This document shows positions 24,997 through 35,936 of a DNA stretch of 64,000 nt, piece after piece. A program made the position numbers and the translations under genes. Where the stretch lies: the NCBI GenBank assembly GCA_002943765.1, contig PQWQ01000013.1:372001-436000 (forward strand). Direction: 5' to 3'. The notes under the pieces were generated by a model. The model searched no databases and was not told the DNA's origin. It saw nothing but the letters and a program-made list of their open reading frames with translations. The stretch comes from Psoroptes ovis (Eukaryota > Arthropoda > Arachnida > Sarcoptiformes > Psoroptidae). How positions within the stretch are numbered: position 1 is the first letter of the stretch; every line of letters starts with the position of its first letter.

Positions 24997-25895
24997 ATAA
25001 AAATCCCAACTCATATAATGAAAGTAGTACAAATCATCCAATAAACCAAGTTTATACAATGTAAAATTTTGAAATCAAATTTTTTTCATCTAAAATTTTC
25101 AATCTGTTTGTCGTAATGAAGAGAAGAATAATAAGTTTATTTACAATAATAAGTCGGTTTGAGTCCTCTAATACGAGACTATGTGCCGACCACATGAGTC
25201 ATATTTAAAAATTATAAAATAATAAAATTACAAATTATTAAAGTGTAGTGTTGGTGTTTGTGTGTGCGAATTATTTACAAAAATTGTGCGTGATATGTTT
25301 GTTTGTTTTGTATAATGTGCTGTGAAAAGTGTTTTCGTGTGATAAAGTGTCACTTGTTGTTTATGTATTCATGTAAGGCTATGTTTGGGTCAAAAGATGT
25401 ATCGCTGGGAGGGAGAATGAGAGGACAATTTAGTAGATGTATTGATGTTTGTATTGGTTGTTGTGTACAGTAGCATGTGGGTGTAGGTCAGATGTTTAAT
25501 TTGTGTAAAAAGCTGTTAGAGTGTCCAGTGTTTGTGATGATTTGATTGGTGTAAAAGTCATTTTTGAAGTGTTTTGGTAGTATTGCGTTTTGTGTAAATA
25601 ATTGAAAGGTGTCATTTGTTGATGTTAGATATGTTTGTAGTGATGCGTTGTTCTTATCTGTTAGTGTTTGTTTTCGTGTTGCTTTGTCTTTGATGTTATT
25701 TGTTTCAATTGTGTTTTGTATTAGGTCTGTAATTTTTGGTGTTTGTGCTAATATGTGTACAATGTGTGTGGAGATGTATTTATATGTTTTTGTGTTTGTC
25801 GTAATAAAAAAAGAGTATTTTTATTTGAAATTAAAATTTCATTCTTAATTCCATAATGAATATCAATATGAATGAATGAAGCAACATTGATTCAT
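24997..25895. repeat. Direct repeat copy 1, split by an insert
   Basis: Its left part (24997-25105) and right part (about 25806-25895) match the copy at 26611-26829 with scattered differences: the left from ATAAAAATCCCA through TAAAATTTTCAA, the right from AAAGAGTATTTTTATTTG to GATTCAT. Between them is a 0.7-kb insert that copy 2 lacks. Together the two copies bracket integrase and mariner scraps, as remnant LTRs or transposon ends would. They do not begin TG or end CA. Confidence 0.75.
25105..25805. other. G/T-rich insert between short direct repeats
   Basis: The block is bounded by the 13-bp direct repeat TGTTTGTCGTAAT at 25105-25117 and 25793-25805. About 25110-25195 is a TG...CA segment (starting TGTCGTAATG, ending CCGACCACA) that could be a short LTR. 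The remainder, about 25240-25800, is strongly biased to G and T on the plus strand. The open frame at 25609-25848 lies inside this bias and is not credible as a gene. Confidence 0.55.
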
Positions 25896-26063
25896 AAAAT
25901 TTATTATAAGAAATTTGTTGTTGACGTAGACAAATTTTGTACCATTATCGCTTTGGACTAATTTCGGTATTCCAATTGAACAAAATATTATATTTAGTGC
26001 CTTCATTGTGGCTTCGCTAGAGATGAAATTGATCACTTTAAGTTTTATCATTCTAGTAGCCAT
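25896..26063 (-). pseudogene. Ty3/gypsy integrase fragment
   Basis: The minus-strand frame reads ...EATMKALNIIFCSIGIPKLVQSDNGTKFV, in which GIPKLVQSDNGTKFV is the core of a retroviral-type integrase around the second catalytic Asp (SDNGT). Only about 45 codons are recognisable, the rest of pol is missing, and the frame runs into repeat copy 1. It is a retrotransposon relic. Confidence 0.7.
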
Positions 26064-26610
26064 ACAAGGTCAGGACTGTATGGTGTAATATACCAACCAA
26101 GCTCCATTAATTTTACCGGAGTGGCCAAAGATGTGTGCAGCCTTGCGTTGTCGTGATGGAAAACAACGTTAATTCGATTGATTAATCGCGGTCGTTTTTC
26201 TTTGATTGCGTTTTTTAATTGTTCGATGTAGACGTCAGAATTGATCGTCCTGTTTGGTGGTAACAGTTCAAAATGAATGATACCTTTGTAATCTCACCAA
26301 ACGGATAAAATAACCTCCTTATGGTGAATGTTGGCCTTTGATGTTGTTTGGCTTTGTTCACCGTTCATAGTCCAAGATCTTTTTCGACTGACGTTGTTGT
26401 ATAAAACCCATTTCTCTAGTTATCATAAGTTTCAAAAATGGATCATACTCATTACGTTTGATTAGCAAGTCGCAAATGTTAATGGGCTGCGTTAAATTTG
26501 TTTCGGTCAATAGATGAGGCACCCATGACAGGACATAGTCAAGTTTCTTCTTGTGCTTCTCAATATATGTTTGCGATACATGGAGCTTATCAGCGATTTA
26601 ATGCGTTGTT
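26064..26610 (-). pseudogene. Decayed mariner transposase
   Basis: Minus-strand reading gives, in pieces, KKLDYVLSWVPHLLTETN, INICDLLIKRNEYDPFLK, WTMNGEQSQTTSK, GIIHFELLPPN, INSDVYIEQLKNAIKEKRP, VVFHHDNARLHTSLAT and ELGW, all in the order of a mariner transposase. A frameshift near 26420 breaks the first catalytic region, where the usual GDEKW lacks its Asp. A TGA replaces the second Trp of the WWD motif near 26305, and another stop lies near the N-terminal end. The second catalytic Asp (HHDNAR) is kept. The frame stops after YSPDL, where the gypsy fragment starts. Confidence 0.88.
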
Positions 26611-26829
26611 ATAAAAATCCCAATTCATATAATGAAAGTATCACAAATCACACGATAAACCAAGTTTATACAATGTAAAATTTTGAAATTTCAATTTCTT
26701 TATCTAAAATTTTCAAACAGGTTAATTCATATTTAAAAGAAAAAAAGAGTATTTTTATTTGAAATTAAAATTTTATTCTTAATTCCATTATAAATATAAA
26801 TATGAATGAATAAAGCAACATAGATTCAT
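26611..26829. repeat. Direct repeat copy 2
   Basis: 219 bp matching both halves of copy 1 (24997-25895) in the same orientation but without the 0.7-kb insert. It directly adjoins the mariner pseudogene. Confidence 0.75.
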
Positions 26830-27190
26830 TGATTTTTTCAAAAGGGTTTCACATATGATAGTTGGCGATAAAAAGGCAGGGAAATTTTTTTTTAATTTTT
26901 CAATAATTTAGATTTTAACTTATAAATAAAGATGGATGATTCTGAATGATTGTATTTGTGGCTGTTGTTGTCGTTGTTGTTGTTGATCCTTTCATTTCAT
27001 TGCAGCTTCAATAATAAGATCGTAGAAGATGGATTGATTTTATTTGATTTTGTTTTTTATTGATATTTGATAAAAAATTATTATTACTGTTTGGATCTAA
27101 ATTTTTCAATCGAAATTTATTTTGTATTTTTTTTCAATGTAACAATAATTTAGGCTGTTTTTTTATAATATTTAAATTAAATTTTTTAAA

Positions 27191-30100
27191 TTAATAATTT
27201 GTTTGTTCCTCTGTCGTCGTGAACACTTGTCGGGTACCACCTGGAACTTGGCTTGTTGTTACCCATGAACGATGTTTAGCACGAATGAACGATAAGTTCG
27301 ATTCTGCTTGATCGGCACGATCTTCAGCTGCTTCCAATTCACGTTGGAATCGTCTGACACGTGTCAAATTTTGTTGGCTCATTCCTTCCTATAATTTGAC
27401 AAATCAATATTCATTTCAATTTAGAATTATGAAAAAAACATCCATTTTAAATGTTCATACCTGTTCTTGCATTTGACGTTTGTAAACTTTGACCTTTTCG
27501 TTCAATTTATCAGTCATTTCTTGTAACAATTGAATTTGTTTATGGTCCTCCTCATTTTGTAACAACAATTCTTTCACACGATGATCTTTTTTGCGTAACA
27601 TTTTTTCTGTTTCAGCATGTCGTCGTCGTTCTTCTTCGACTTCAATTTCAACATCACGAATGCGGCTTTCCAATTTAGCGATAACACGTTTGCCACCGGC
27701 CAATGCATTAGCTTCAACTTCTTCAATGCGGACATGCAATTGTCGTACTTCTTGTTCCAATGATTTTTTAACTGTTTCCATTTTGACCAAACGTTCTTGT
27801 TCTTCGATCAATAAATCTTTGGTTGATTTGAGTTCAATAGTAAGTTTTTGTACTCGTTCATCGGAAATCTTTTAACGGAGTTCAATCATTATTAAGAGGT
27901 AACAAATAATACTAATCAAATACTTACTCTAAGTTCTTTATGTACTTCATCATAATCAGCTTGAAGTGCAGAGAATTCAGATTCCAATTTGCTCTTGGCT
28001 GATGCCAAATTGACATTGATGGTTGTGAGTTCATTAACACGTACAACAGCTTCTTCATGTAATTGTTCGGCTTGTCGTTTGGCACGATTAGCTTGTTCCA
28101 AAGCGATTCGCATTTCTTCCAATTCAGCTTGTAAAGCTTGGCAGCGTCTTTGTGTAACACCCAATTGATCGACAGCTTGTTGCAATTGACGATGAACTTC
28201 ATCATAATGTGCTTGGAGCTCCTATAATTCAAAATAAAATCAATGGAAAATCAAATATGCATATTCATCATTAAACTCACAGTAATTTGAAGAGCTTGTT
28301 TTTTGATTGTTTTTTGCAAATCAATATTAGCTTTGTTGGCTGCATCCAATGACAATTCTAATTCGGTGATTTGGGCTTGATATTTCTTCTTCAAACGTGC
28401 GATTTCAGTCTTCAATTTAGCTTCAGCTTCAGCCAATCGCATATTAAGTTGTTCGATTTCAATTTGATATTGTTTACTGGAATCAGAAGAAAATGTTCAA
28501 AAAATTCATGCGACAAATTTATTAGAAACCTACCGTAATGCTTCAATTTCTTCATCTTTTTGTGCCAAACGTTTTTCATAATCGTGTCGTACTTGTGCCA
28601 ATTCAGCAATCAATCGTTGATTCTTGGCTTCCTCTTGTTTACGTAATGTTTCAGCTTCTTTGTATGCAGCAGATAATTCATCACGTTCATTTTCTAATCG
28701 TTTGATTTCAATTTCTTGTTCATGGATTCTGCGATGAGCATCATTCAATTGTGATTTACATTCAGCAAGATCATCTATTCGTTTGGTAAATAATCATAAA
28801 ATAATGAACTTTGTAATTATAAGTTTACTAATGAATAAATTTACCTGTAAGTTTCTTGTTTTCACGGGCCAATTGATCACGTTGATCGCGCAATTTTTCA
28901 TATTCATGTTGTAATTTTTGTAATTCAGCAATTTTAACACGTAATTCTTTTTGTGCTTGTTCCATCAACATTGTCACTTCTTCCAATTTATTCTTCAAAT
29001 CAAGATTGATCTTTTCTAATTGGGCGACACGTTTCTCTAATTGTTGTGCATGTGCTGTTGCTTTCTCCAAATCCATGATCAATACTTCAACTTCGCTCTG
29101 TAATCGTGATTTTTGTTTTTCCAATGAGCTGCATTTGTTCAACAAGGCTTCCAATTGTTCTTCATATTCTGAAATCTTTTGAGCCATCTTACGACTGATT
29201 TAATTTTTTTCAAAGTAATGAATCGTAATGTATTATTTCATAAATGAAAAAATTCTGGAATATTTGCAAAACTTACCGAAGTTCTTCGACTTCATCAGCA
29301 TGTGCTTGCAATTCAGCTTCGTATTTAGATTTCCATGATGCAGCATCGCCATTAGCTTTGGTCAATTGACGTTCAAGTTCGAGACGAGCTTCAGATTCTT
29401 CATCCAATTGTACTCTTAATGATTCCAATTCGACTTCCAAAGTGTGGGCATGATTTTCGAGACTAGCGCGTTTCTGTAATGAATCATTCAAAAAATATTG
29501 ATTCAATCCCAAAACAAGGCAATCAAACAAAACATACTCGTTCTTCCTCTTCTAATCGATGTCGAGTGTCTTCCAATTGTTGAGCGACCTGTTGTTTCAA
29601 ATGATTGGCATTGTCCAATTGTAATTTAACCTCGTGTACTTCTTTGATTAATTCAGTATTCTCTTGGCTTAATCGTTGTTTTTGTGATGTCAATTCAATT
29701 ACTGTACGATTGATTTCTTCAATTTTGATATTTAATTCATGTACAGTGTATTCTAATTTTTCAACAGTTTTCATTGCTGTCAATTTTTCTTTATTAGCTG
29801 TTTCTAATTGTGATAATAATTCAAATACTTCAGCCTGAAATTTTTGTTTCTCTTTATCCGATTTAGTTTTAGCTTTTTGCAATTGATCTAATTGATCTTG
29901 CATTTCCTGGATGGCAGCTTGATGTTTTTGTCTTAAGTGATGGGCCGTTTCTTCCGATTCAAGATGGACATCTTCTAATAATTTTCTTAATTTTGCCAAT
30001 TCTGAGTCTCTTTTTTTGTTCATTTCAGTCTATTATCATTTTTATTGGTCGAAAATCAAAAAAAAAAAAAAAAAAAAAATTTGATCATTTGTAAATGTTG

Positions 30101-31771
30101 ATTTTTCCCCTTGATTGCCTAGAATACTTACAACACTTTCGCTTGATCCTTCTGCTTCTTCTAAACGTTCACTAAGGCTCATTACTTGGATTTGTAATTC
30201 AGCTTTTTCACGTTCAATCTATGGATCATGAATTTGAATGTAAATTAATTTTTTCAAAAATGAAAATTTCTGATAAAATTCATTGGTCAAATGGTCAAAA
30301 ATTTTGTTTCGGTCCATTCTTTTTTTCTTTTCTTAGTCTTTTTTGAATTCATTTTATTCATTGAATTCATATATCCTGAATATATTCTTTATTAAATTAA
30401 TATGAAATGAAAGAATTTCAAGCGAATAATTTGTATGTATTCTGCGTTCATGAGTGCAACAGTCTCCTTGAACTAATTTGTAATATCTATTTCAGTTTTA
30501 TTTCTATTCAAATTATTTGATTGAATTGTAAATTGTGAATAGAATTGTGATTTCATAGCTATTCACTTTAAATTGATTGCATTCATTTGAAATGTATTCA
30601 TATTTTTAAAATTTTCGCTGCTTATTTGTATTCGAATGTTTACTATTTTTTTTTGCTAAAAATAGATGAATTTTTATTTAGGCGTTGGTAAGAAGAAGAA
30701 TAAGAATTTTTTCCCTATCAATCTTGTTGGCTCCTTGGCACAACATCCAAAAACTTCAAAGCCTCGCCTATCGACTGTATAAGATGTGTGTGTTTGATTG
30801 CTGTATGTGGTGATAATAAATATTAAAAGGCTGTTAAATGTGGTAACCAAAGAGAAAAAATCCCTAAAACGGTTACAAATTCTTCATGATTATCATTGAC
30901 TACAAAGAAAAAATCATAAAATAAGAATCGAATATTTTTTTTTTTCTTTGTCATCAAATTTCTCTAAACGACATTTATCTTATTTTTTCATCAAAATTCA
31001 AAACAATGACAAAGGTCAATCTGATGTTAATCATTTTATAATTATTAGGCATTATCATCATGTCTATTTTACTTACACGTTGACGCATTTCACGTTCGGA
31101 TTCCAAATCATCGGATAACAAGCGAATTTTGTCCTAAATAATTTTTTTTTTGTAAAAAAAGGGAACAAAAATGAAAGAATTATTAATTAGAAACATTTTT
31201 GTATAATTTTGTATCGATATATGCCAATATATTCAAGGTCGGAATCAGATTTCAAACATTTGAATGGGAATAATGTATTTTCTAATACAATTTTTTTTTT
31301 GGCTTCATTTCAAAAAACCAATTGATTTTGATTTGATCGATGCATCAGATGGTTTGTTGAAAATGTTCGACATTGAATATTCTTAATATTTGCAAAGTTT
31401 TTTTTAGTAAATCTTAACCTTGATATGAATTTATTGAACATTCATTTTGAAATTTCAATTCTTTTGTGAATTCTCGAGAATTTCAATTTCAAAATTATCG
31501 AGGTTTCTATTTTTCTTCGTATTTTGAGAATTCATTTGGATCATTTTATTTTTTCTTGAATTATTAGATTTTTCATTAGGTCACAATGTTGATTAATTAT
31601 GTTTGAATGATAAGAATGTTGATGGATTCAAATAGGCATTCCAAGCAAAAAATGGATACATACCTCGAGACGTGTAAGAGCTCCTAAATCGGTACCATAT
31701 TCGACTGAAATATCACCGGATTGGCCAGTACCGCTTGATCGGTACATATATTTTGCTGTACGTGCAGACAT
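27191..31771 (-). CDS. Paramyosin (mite group 11 allergen orthologue)
   Basis: Eleven exons: 31664-31771, 31077-31133, 30132-30218, 29538-30029, 29277-29473, 28845-29194, 28534-28774, 28281-28476, 27928-28221, 27461-27868 and 27191-27388. All have GT/AG borders and phases agree throughout, giving 875 residues. Paramyosin forms the core of invertebrate muscle thick filaments as a parallel coiled-coil dimer. The product has a short non-helical head ([13 protein letters not shown]...), an almost unbroken heptad-repeat rod rich in Glu, Lys, Arg, Leu and Gln, and a non-helical tail ending TTEEQTNY. Sequence and length agree closely with remembered house dust mite group 11 allergens. Introns 1 and 2 are long (0.53 and 0.86 kb), the others short. 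No break or missing part is seen. Confidence 0.98.
30058..30079. repeat. A homopolymer in a paramyosin intron
   Basis: Twenty-two consecutive A residues in the intron between exons 3 and 4. Confidence 0.8.
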
Positions 31772-34664
31772 TTTGGATCAATAATTTATTTTTCTACTAT
31801 TGAAAATTTGATGATAAGATTTGTTTGTAATTCTGTTTGAATTTTCGAATAAATAAATTAGATGAAAAGAGAATATATGAGAAAAAATCGCAGACACACA
31901 GAGATACACACACAAACGAACAATGACAATTAAATTTGAATTTTATTTTCTCCCGAATAAAAATGAAGAAGACCAAAGAAACAAAATCAAAATTTACAAT
32001 AACATACAGATGTCACAGTCAACAATCAGACAACAACTGATGATAAAAATGAAGAAAAAATGGAATAAAATAAAATTTTTAATTTACAATTAAATGAAAA
32101 TTTTTTTTTACGATTCATAAACATTTAAATTACAATTTATTCATTTTAATTTTAGTTTCATGGGGAAAAAAATTATTTCCAATTTTTTGCCAATGTAATT
32201 TCGATGAATGCTTCCAGAATTGCTGATTATTTTCTAGAACCTTGATATAATTATTCAAGAATATGTCTAGCAGCAGCATTCATTTCATTCTCAATTCTCA
32301 ATTACATATTCATTTCAATTCAAAATAAGGAATTGTGAATAAGCAAAAAGAATTTTTGCAATAATTTTCTATTCTTTGCTAGCAGAATTCTCTTTCATTT
32401 AAAAATTCATTCATATTCTTGGTTATTTTAGTCATTAACACTTTTACTACAATATTCGGATGAAATATATGAATATTCTTTTTTTACTTTATATTTTCAA
32501 CATTATTAATTCATATGTAGGTGTGTTTGATTCGGTGATCTATGCTAACTGGTGGCAAGAAAAATTATAAATTCACAATCATTAATATAATGCTATGCAC
32601 CACCTTTGTAATGCAACAATTGAATCCATAATAATATTCACTATTATTATTCGCTATTTTTGCATCAACAAATGCTTGTTGCATTCATCATTGTAAACAT
32701 GATCATAATATTATATTTTCAAAGCACAAACAGCCAAAGAATAACTAAATTTCGGCCTATATAATTTTTCAATTTATCGACATTCCTTTTTTAGACTTAG
32801 GTTTGATGATGTTTAATTGAAATTCTGATTTCTAATTCTTTCACAGAAAATCATTTTTCCAACATCATCAACAACAACAACAAAAAAGAAGCAAAAAATT
32901 CAAAAATTCTTGCTTGTAATCAAACCGACAGAATAGTAGAACATTGTGATTGGAATGTAAAAATATGTCTTTAGAATTTGAATAAATGACGCTATGATAA
33001 TAATGTATAATAAATTTTACTTATTTGTTGTTACAACCAAATCACAATAAACATACGCTTACAAAAACACCAGCTTACTTTCAACGCTAAAAACTCCCAA
33101 TTTTATTTTTATCAAAATATTTTTAAAAATAAAATATTTTAAATATTTTTTTTATTCTTATTCTTTATTCAAAATTCTGTTTATCATTAGCTATTTATTT
33201 ATTTATTCAATTCACATTTAAAATTCTAATGATTTTCTTTTAATGATTGAATTGTATAGCATTTGAAATGTATGCAATAATGAAATCATTTATTTTTTGA
33301 TTCTTTCTCCCCATTCAAAATTTCAATAATTTATAATGGTTGGAATTTTTTCTTCAACTAGTAGTCTTATTCCTTTTTTTTGAAATATAAAAAAATTCAT
33401 TTAAATTCAAAGAATTTTCAAAATAAAAATGTACAAGACAAATTACATTTTTCTTTACATTCAATAAACATAGTATTAGTGATAATAATAACAAGTATAA
33501 ATAATCATTAGAATATTCTTTCAATCTTCCATGAAATTCTTAAGCCAAAAATATTTATTTATGGGGAGAAAAAAGTGGAAAAAACCTGGTCTTTTTTAGA
33601 AAAAAATTAATATTAATAATATCTAAAAATTCAATCTATTTTAAAATCAAAAAAGACATATCAATCGACAATAGAACTGGATTGCAATTCACTATCACAA
33701 TTTCAATTGGACTTATTTCTCAGTTTGAAAATCGATTAGCAGAAATAAAAGAGTGAAAAAGAGATAATATCCATTGATTTTAAATGGACAAAATATACAA
33801 TCCAAATCTATCATAGACAATCCGCGTTGCGAAAGATATAATTATGCCAATTTGATTTTTAAAAAATTTTAAATTGATCGAAATTTTTTCATTTCAAATA
33901 TAGTTTTCCTTTTAAAAACAAAAATAAATTTCCAAATTCGACCAAATTAGTTTCGATATGATAATCGATGTTATTTCATTTCATTTTTCTTAAGAAAAAT
34001 TTTGTCATCAACCCAAACTTTTGAAAAAAAAATGAATTCAGTCTTGTTCAATATTTACTTTTAATGTTTATTATCGAAATGAATGAATGAAGAAAAAATT
34101 CCATCATCCAACAATCAGAATATTGCAGCTTTAATAATATCAACAACAACAACGGCGATGATGATGACTACAAACAAAAAACGATGATGACAAGAAATTC
34201 TTTCCTTTTTTCATCATTCACAATTGATAACACATTTATTTATTTATTCATATGAATATTTTTCATTCTTTGAATGAAATTAACAAACAAAACAAAAAAA
34301 TGATGGCAATCATAATTTTAGACCAATTTTAACATAGAATTTTCGATTCTATTTCTAATCCTTGTTGTTGCCCTTTTTTTCTTTGATTAAAAATGTTGAT
34401 GATGATGCGGCTGTCAAATATTTGATTGTGACAATAATTTAAAGGAATGAATTTTTTTAATATTTTAAATAATAATAATAATCATTAATTTATACAAAAA
34501 CATTGCTTTGCTCTTTGCTAATTTCTATTTATCTGGAATTACAACCGATTTATTTAGAAATTTTATTTTTCAAAAAAAGAAATTTCGAGGCTAAATTCTT
34601 TTTTTTTCTTTAACAATATAACATTAATCATTACAAATATTATTACAATTAATTAATAAATTAA
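31772..34664. other. Intergenic region, upstream of paramyosin
   Basis: About 2.9 kb of AT-rich sequence between the paramyosin start and the 3' end of NDUFS6, both on the minus strand. It should contain the paramyosin promoter, but no distinct TATA box or coding segment is identifiable. Confidence 0.5.
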
Positions 34665-35244
34665 TCAATGATGATCTGAATGTTCTTGATAAAAACGTAA
34701 ACCACAATAGCCACATGTATGATTTCCAGGTTGATCTAAATTGATAAACACTTTTGGATGTCCTAATGGTCCACCGCCACCATCGCAAACAATTTTTCTT
34801 CCTTTAACTGCTTTTGGTGGTATCTCGGCTATCAGATCACGAGCAAAACGGGTATTAACCTGTTAGGAAATTTCAAAAAATTAATAAAAGATAGAATGTA
34901 CACTACATTCATATAAATACTTTTTTAACTTTGCCACCAATGAATCGAGATAAACGATAATCGTTTTCTTCAAATTTCTATGATATCGAAGGAAAAAAAG
35001 AATTTTCATTAGATTTCCAAGAAAAAAGACTAGTATTTATTTAGATAAATACATGATTGGTATGGGTTTCAACATCAACAAATTCATCAATTTTTTCTAT
35101 TTGAGCTTTTGATAATGTTTGAACTTGATTCTTATGATGATCATGGTGATGGTCGATAGATGAAAATGCACGAATCGAGTTATTTATTGATAAGCATTTT
35201 AATATTTGATTATTGCAAATTTTATTCACGATCTGATTTGCCAT
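34665..35244 (-). CDS. NDUFS6: Complex I subunit NDUFS6, mitochondrial
   Basis: Three exons, 35053-35244, 34921-34977 and 34665-34859, all phase 0, give 147 residues. The protein is an accessory subunit of respiratory complex I that binds zinc and helps late assembly of the peripheral arm. The N-terminal 35 or so residues are basic and lack acidic residues, as in a mitochondrial presequence. Exon 3 carries the zinc site: Cys108 (VCDGGGG), His117 ([11 protein letters not shown]), and Cys132 and Cys135 (HTCGYCGL), all present. The upstream ATG-less extension of the frame was ignored and the ATG at 35244 chosen. It is transcribed away from the bL36m gene, starting 338 bp from it. Confidence 0.93.
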
Positions 35245-35582
35245 TTTTCTGGATAAATAAATTTTCAATTAAAAGAAATTCATTAAATAAAATCGCAAAT
35301 ATAAACAAAATCAAAACATCAACAAGGTGAATTGAACGACTATTTCTACACAAACATTTCTTTTGTGTGCAATTAGACTATTTTTCCACATGATTTTTCA
35401 AAATTTTAATCAATTTTAATTTTTAAAATAATTGTAAAATTATAAAATCTAAATTTGATTAAATTGAAAACATTTAATTACAGGTGAATTGATTTACTTA
35501 ATGTCGAATCATTGTCAGGGAATTACTAATAAATTCATTATATTGATAGGTGCTGAAGAAATCAAAAAAAAAAAAAAAAAAA
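35245..35582. promoter_or_regulatory. Shared divergent promoter region
   Basis: 338 bp separate the start codons of NDUFS6 (minus) and bL36m (plus), so both promoters must lie here or overlap. The sequence is AT-rich with no clear TATA box. An A tract of 17-19 bases immediately precedes the bL36m ATG. Confidence 0.6.
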
Positions 35583-35936
35583 ATGATACGCAATTGTTTC
35601 AATATTTTGAGAAATGCCTTACAAACAAAAGCCATAATAAATAATGATCAAATGATCAATAAGTTTTTGCCATTACTATCATTACAATCATTAATTGTGC
35701 AAGGACAACAAATACGAACATTTAAAGACAAAGATGTACTGAAATTACGTTGCAGAAAGTGTTATTTCAAAAAAATTGATGATCGTTGGTGGGTACTGTG
35801 TAATGAACATCCAAGACACAAACAGCGACAACGTTTATCACGCATACAGCAACAAGATCAAATGATAGTAACCCATATCACACGTACTGGTTCATATAAG
35901 AAAAAGCATTTCCAATATATCCATCACGATATTTGA
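35583..35936 (+). CDS. MRPL36: Mitochondrial ribosomal protein bL36m
   Basis: A single open frame of 117 residues. The first 45 or so residues are basic and hydrophobic without acidic runs, consistent with mitochondrial import. The L36 core is [19 protein letters not shown] followed by [13 protein letters not shown]; the zinc ligands Cys57, Cys60, Cys73 and His79 are present. bL36 is a small zinc-ribbon protein of the large ribosomal subunit. Most family members end right after HKQRQ, whereas this one continues about 34 residues with a basic tail ending YIHHDI. The frame could begin upstream only at a non-ATG codon, so the ATG at 35583 was chosen. Confidence 0.93.
   Translation: MIRNCFNILRNALQTKAIINNDQMINKFLPLLSLQSLIVQGQQIRTFKDKDVLKLRCRKCYFKKIDDRWWVLCNEHPRHKQRQRLSRIQQQDQMIVTHITRTGSYKKKHFQYIHHDI

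Noticed and set aside
25609..25848. 79-codon plus-strand ORF rich in Val, Cys, Phe
   Set aside because: A by-product of the G/T-rich block; composition alone explains it.
27591..27875. Plus-strand ORFs inside the paramyosin gene, also 29605-29838
   Set aside because: Antisense shadows of coiled-coil exons.
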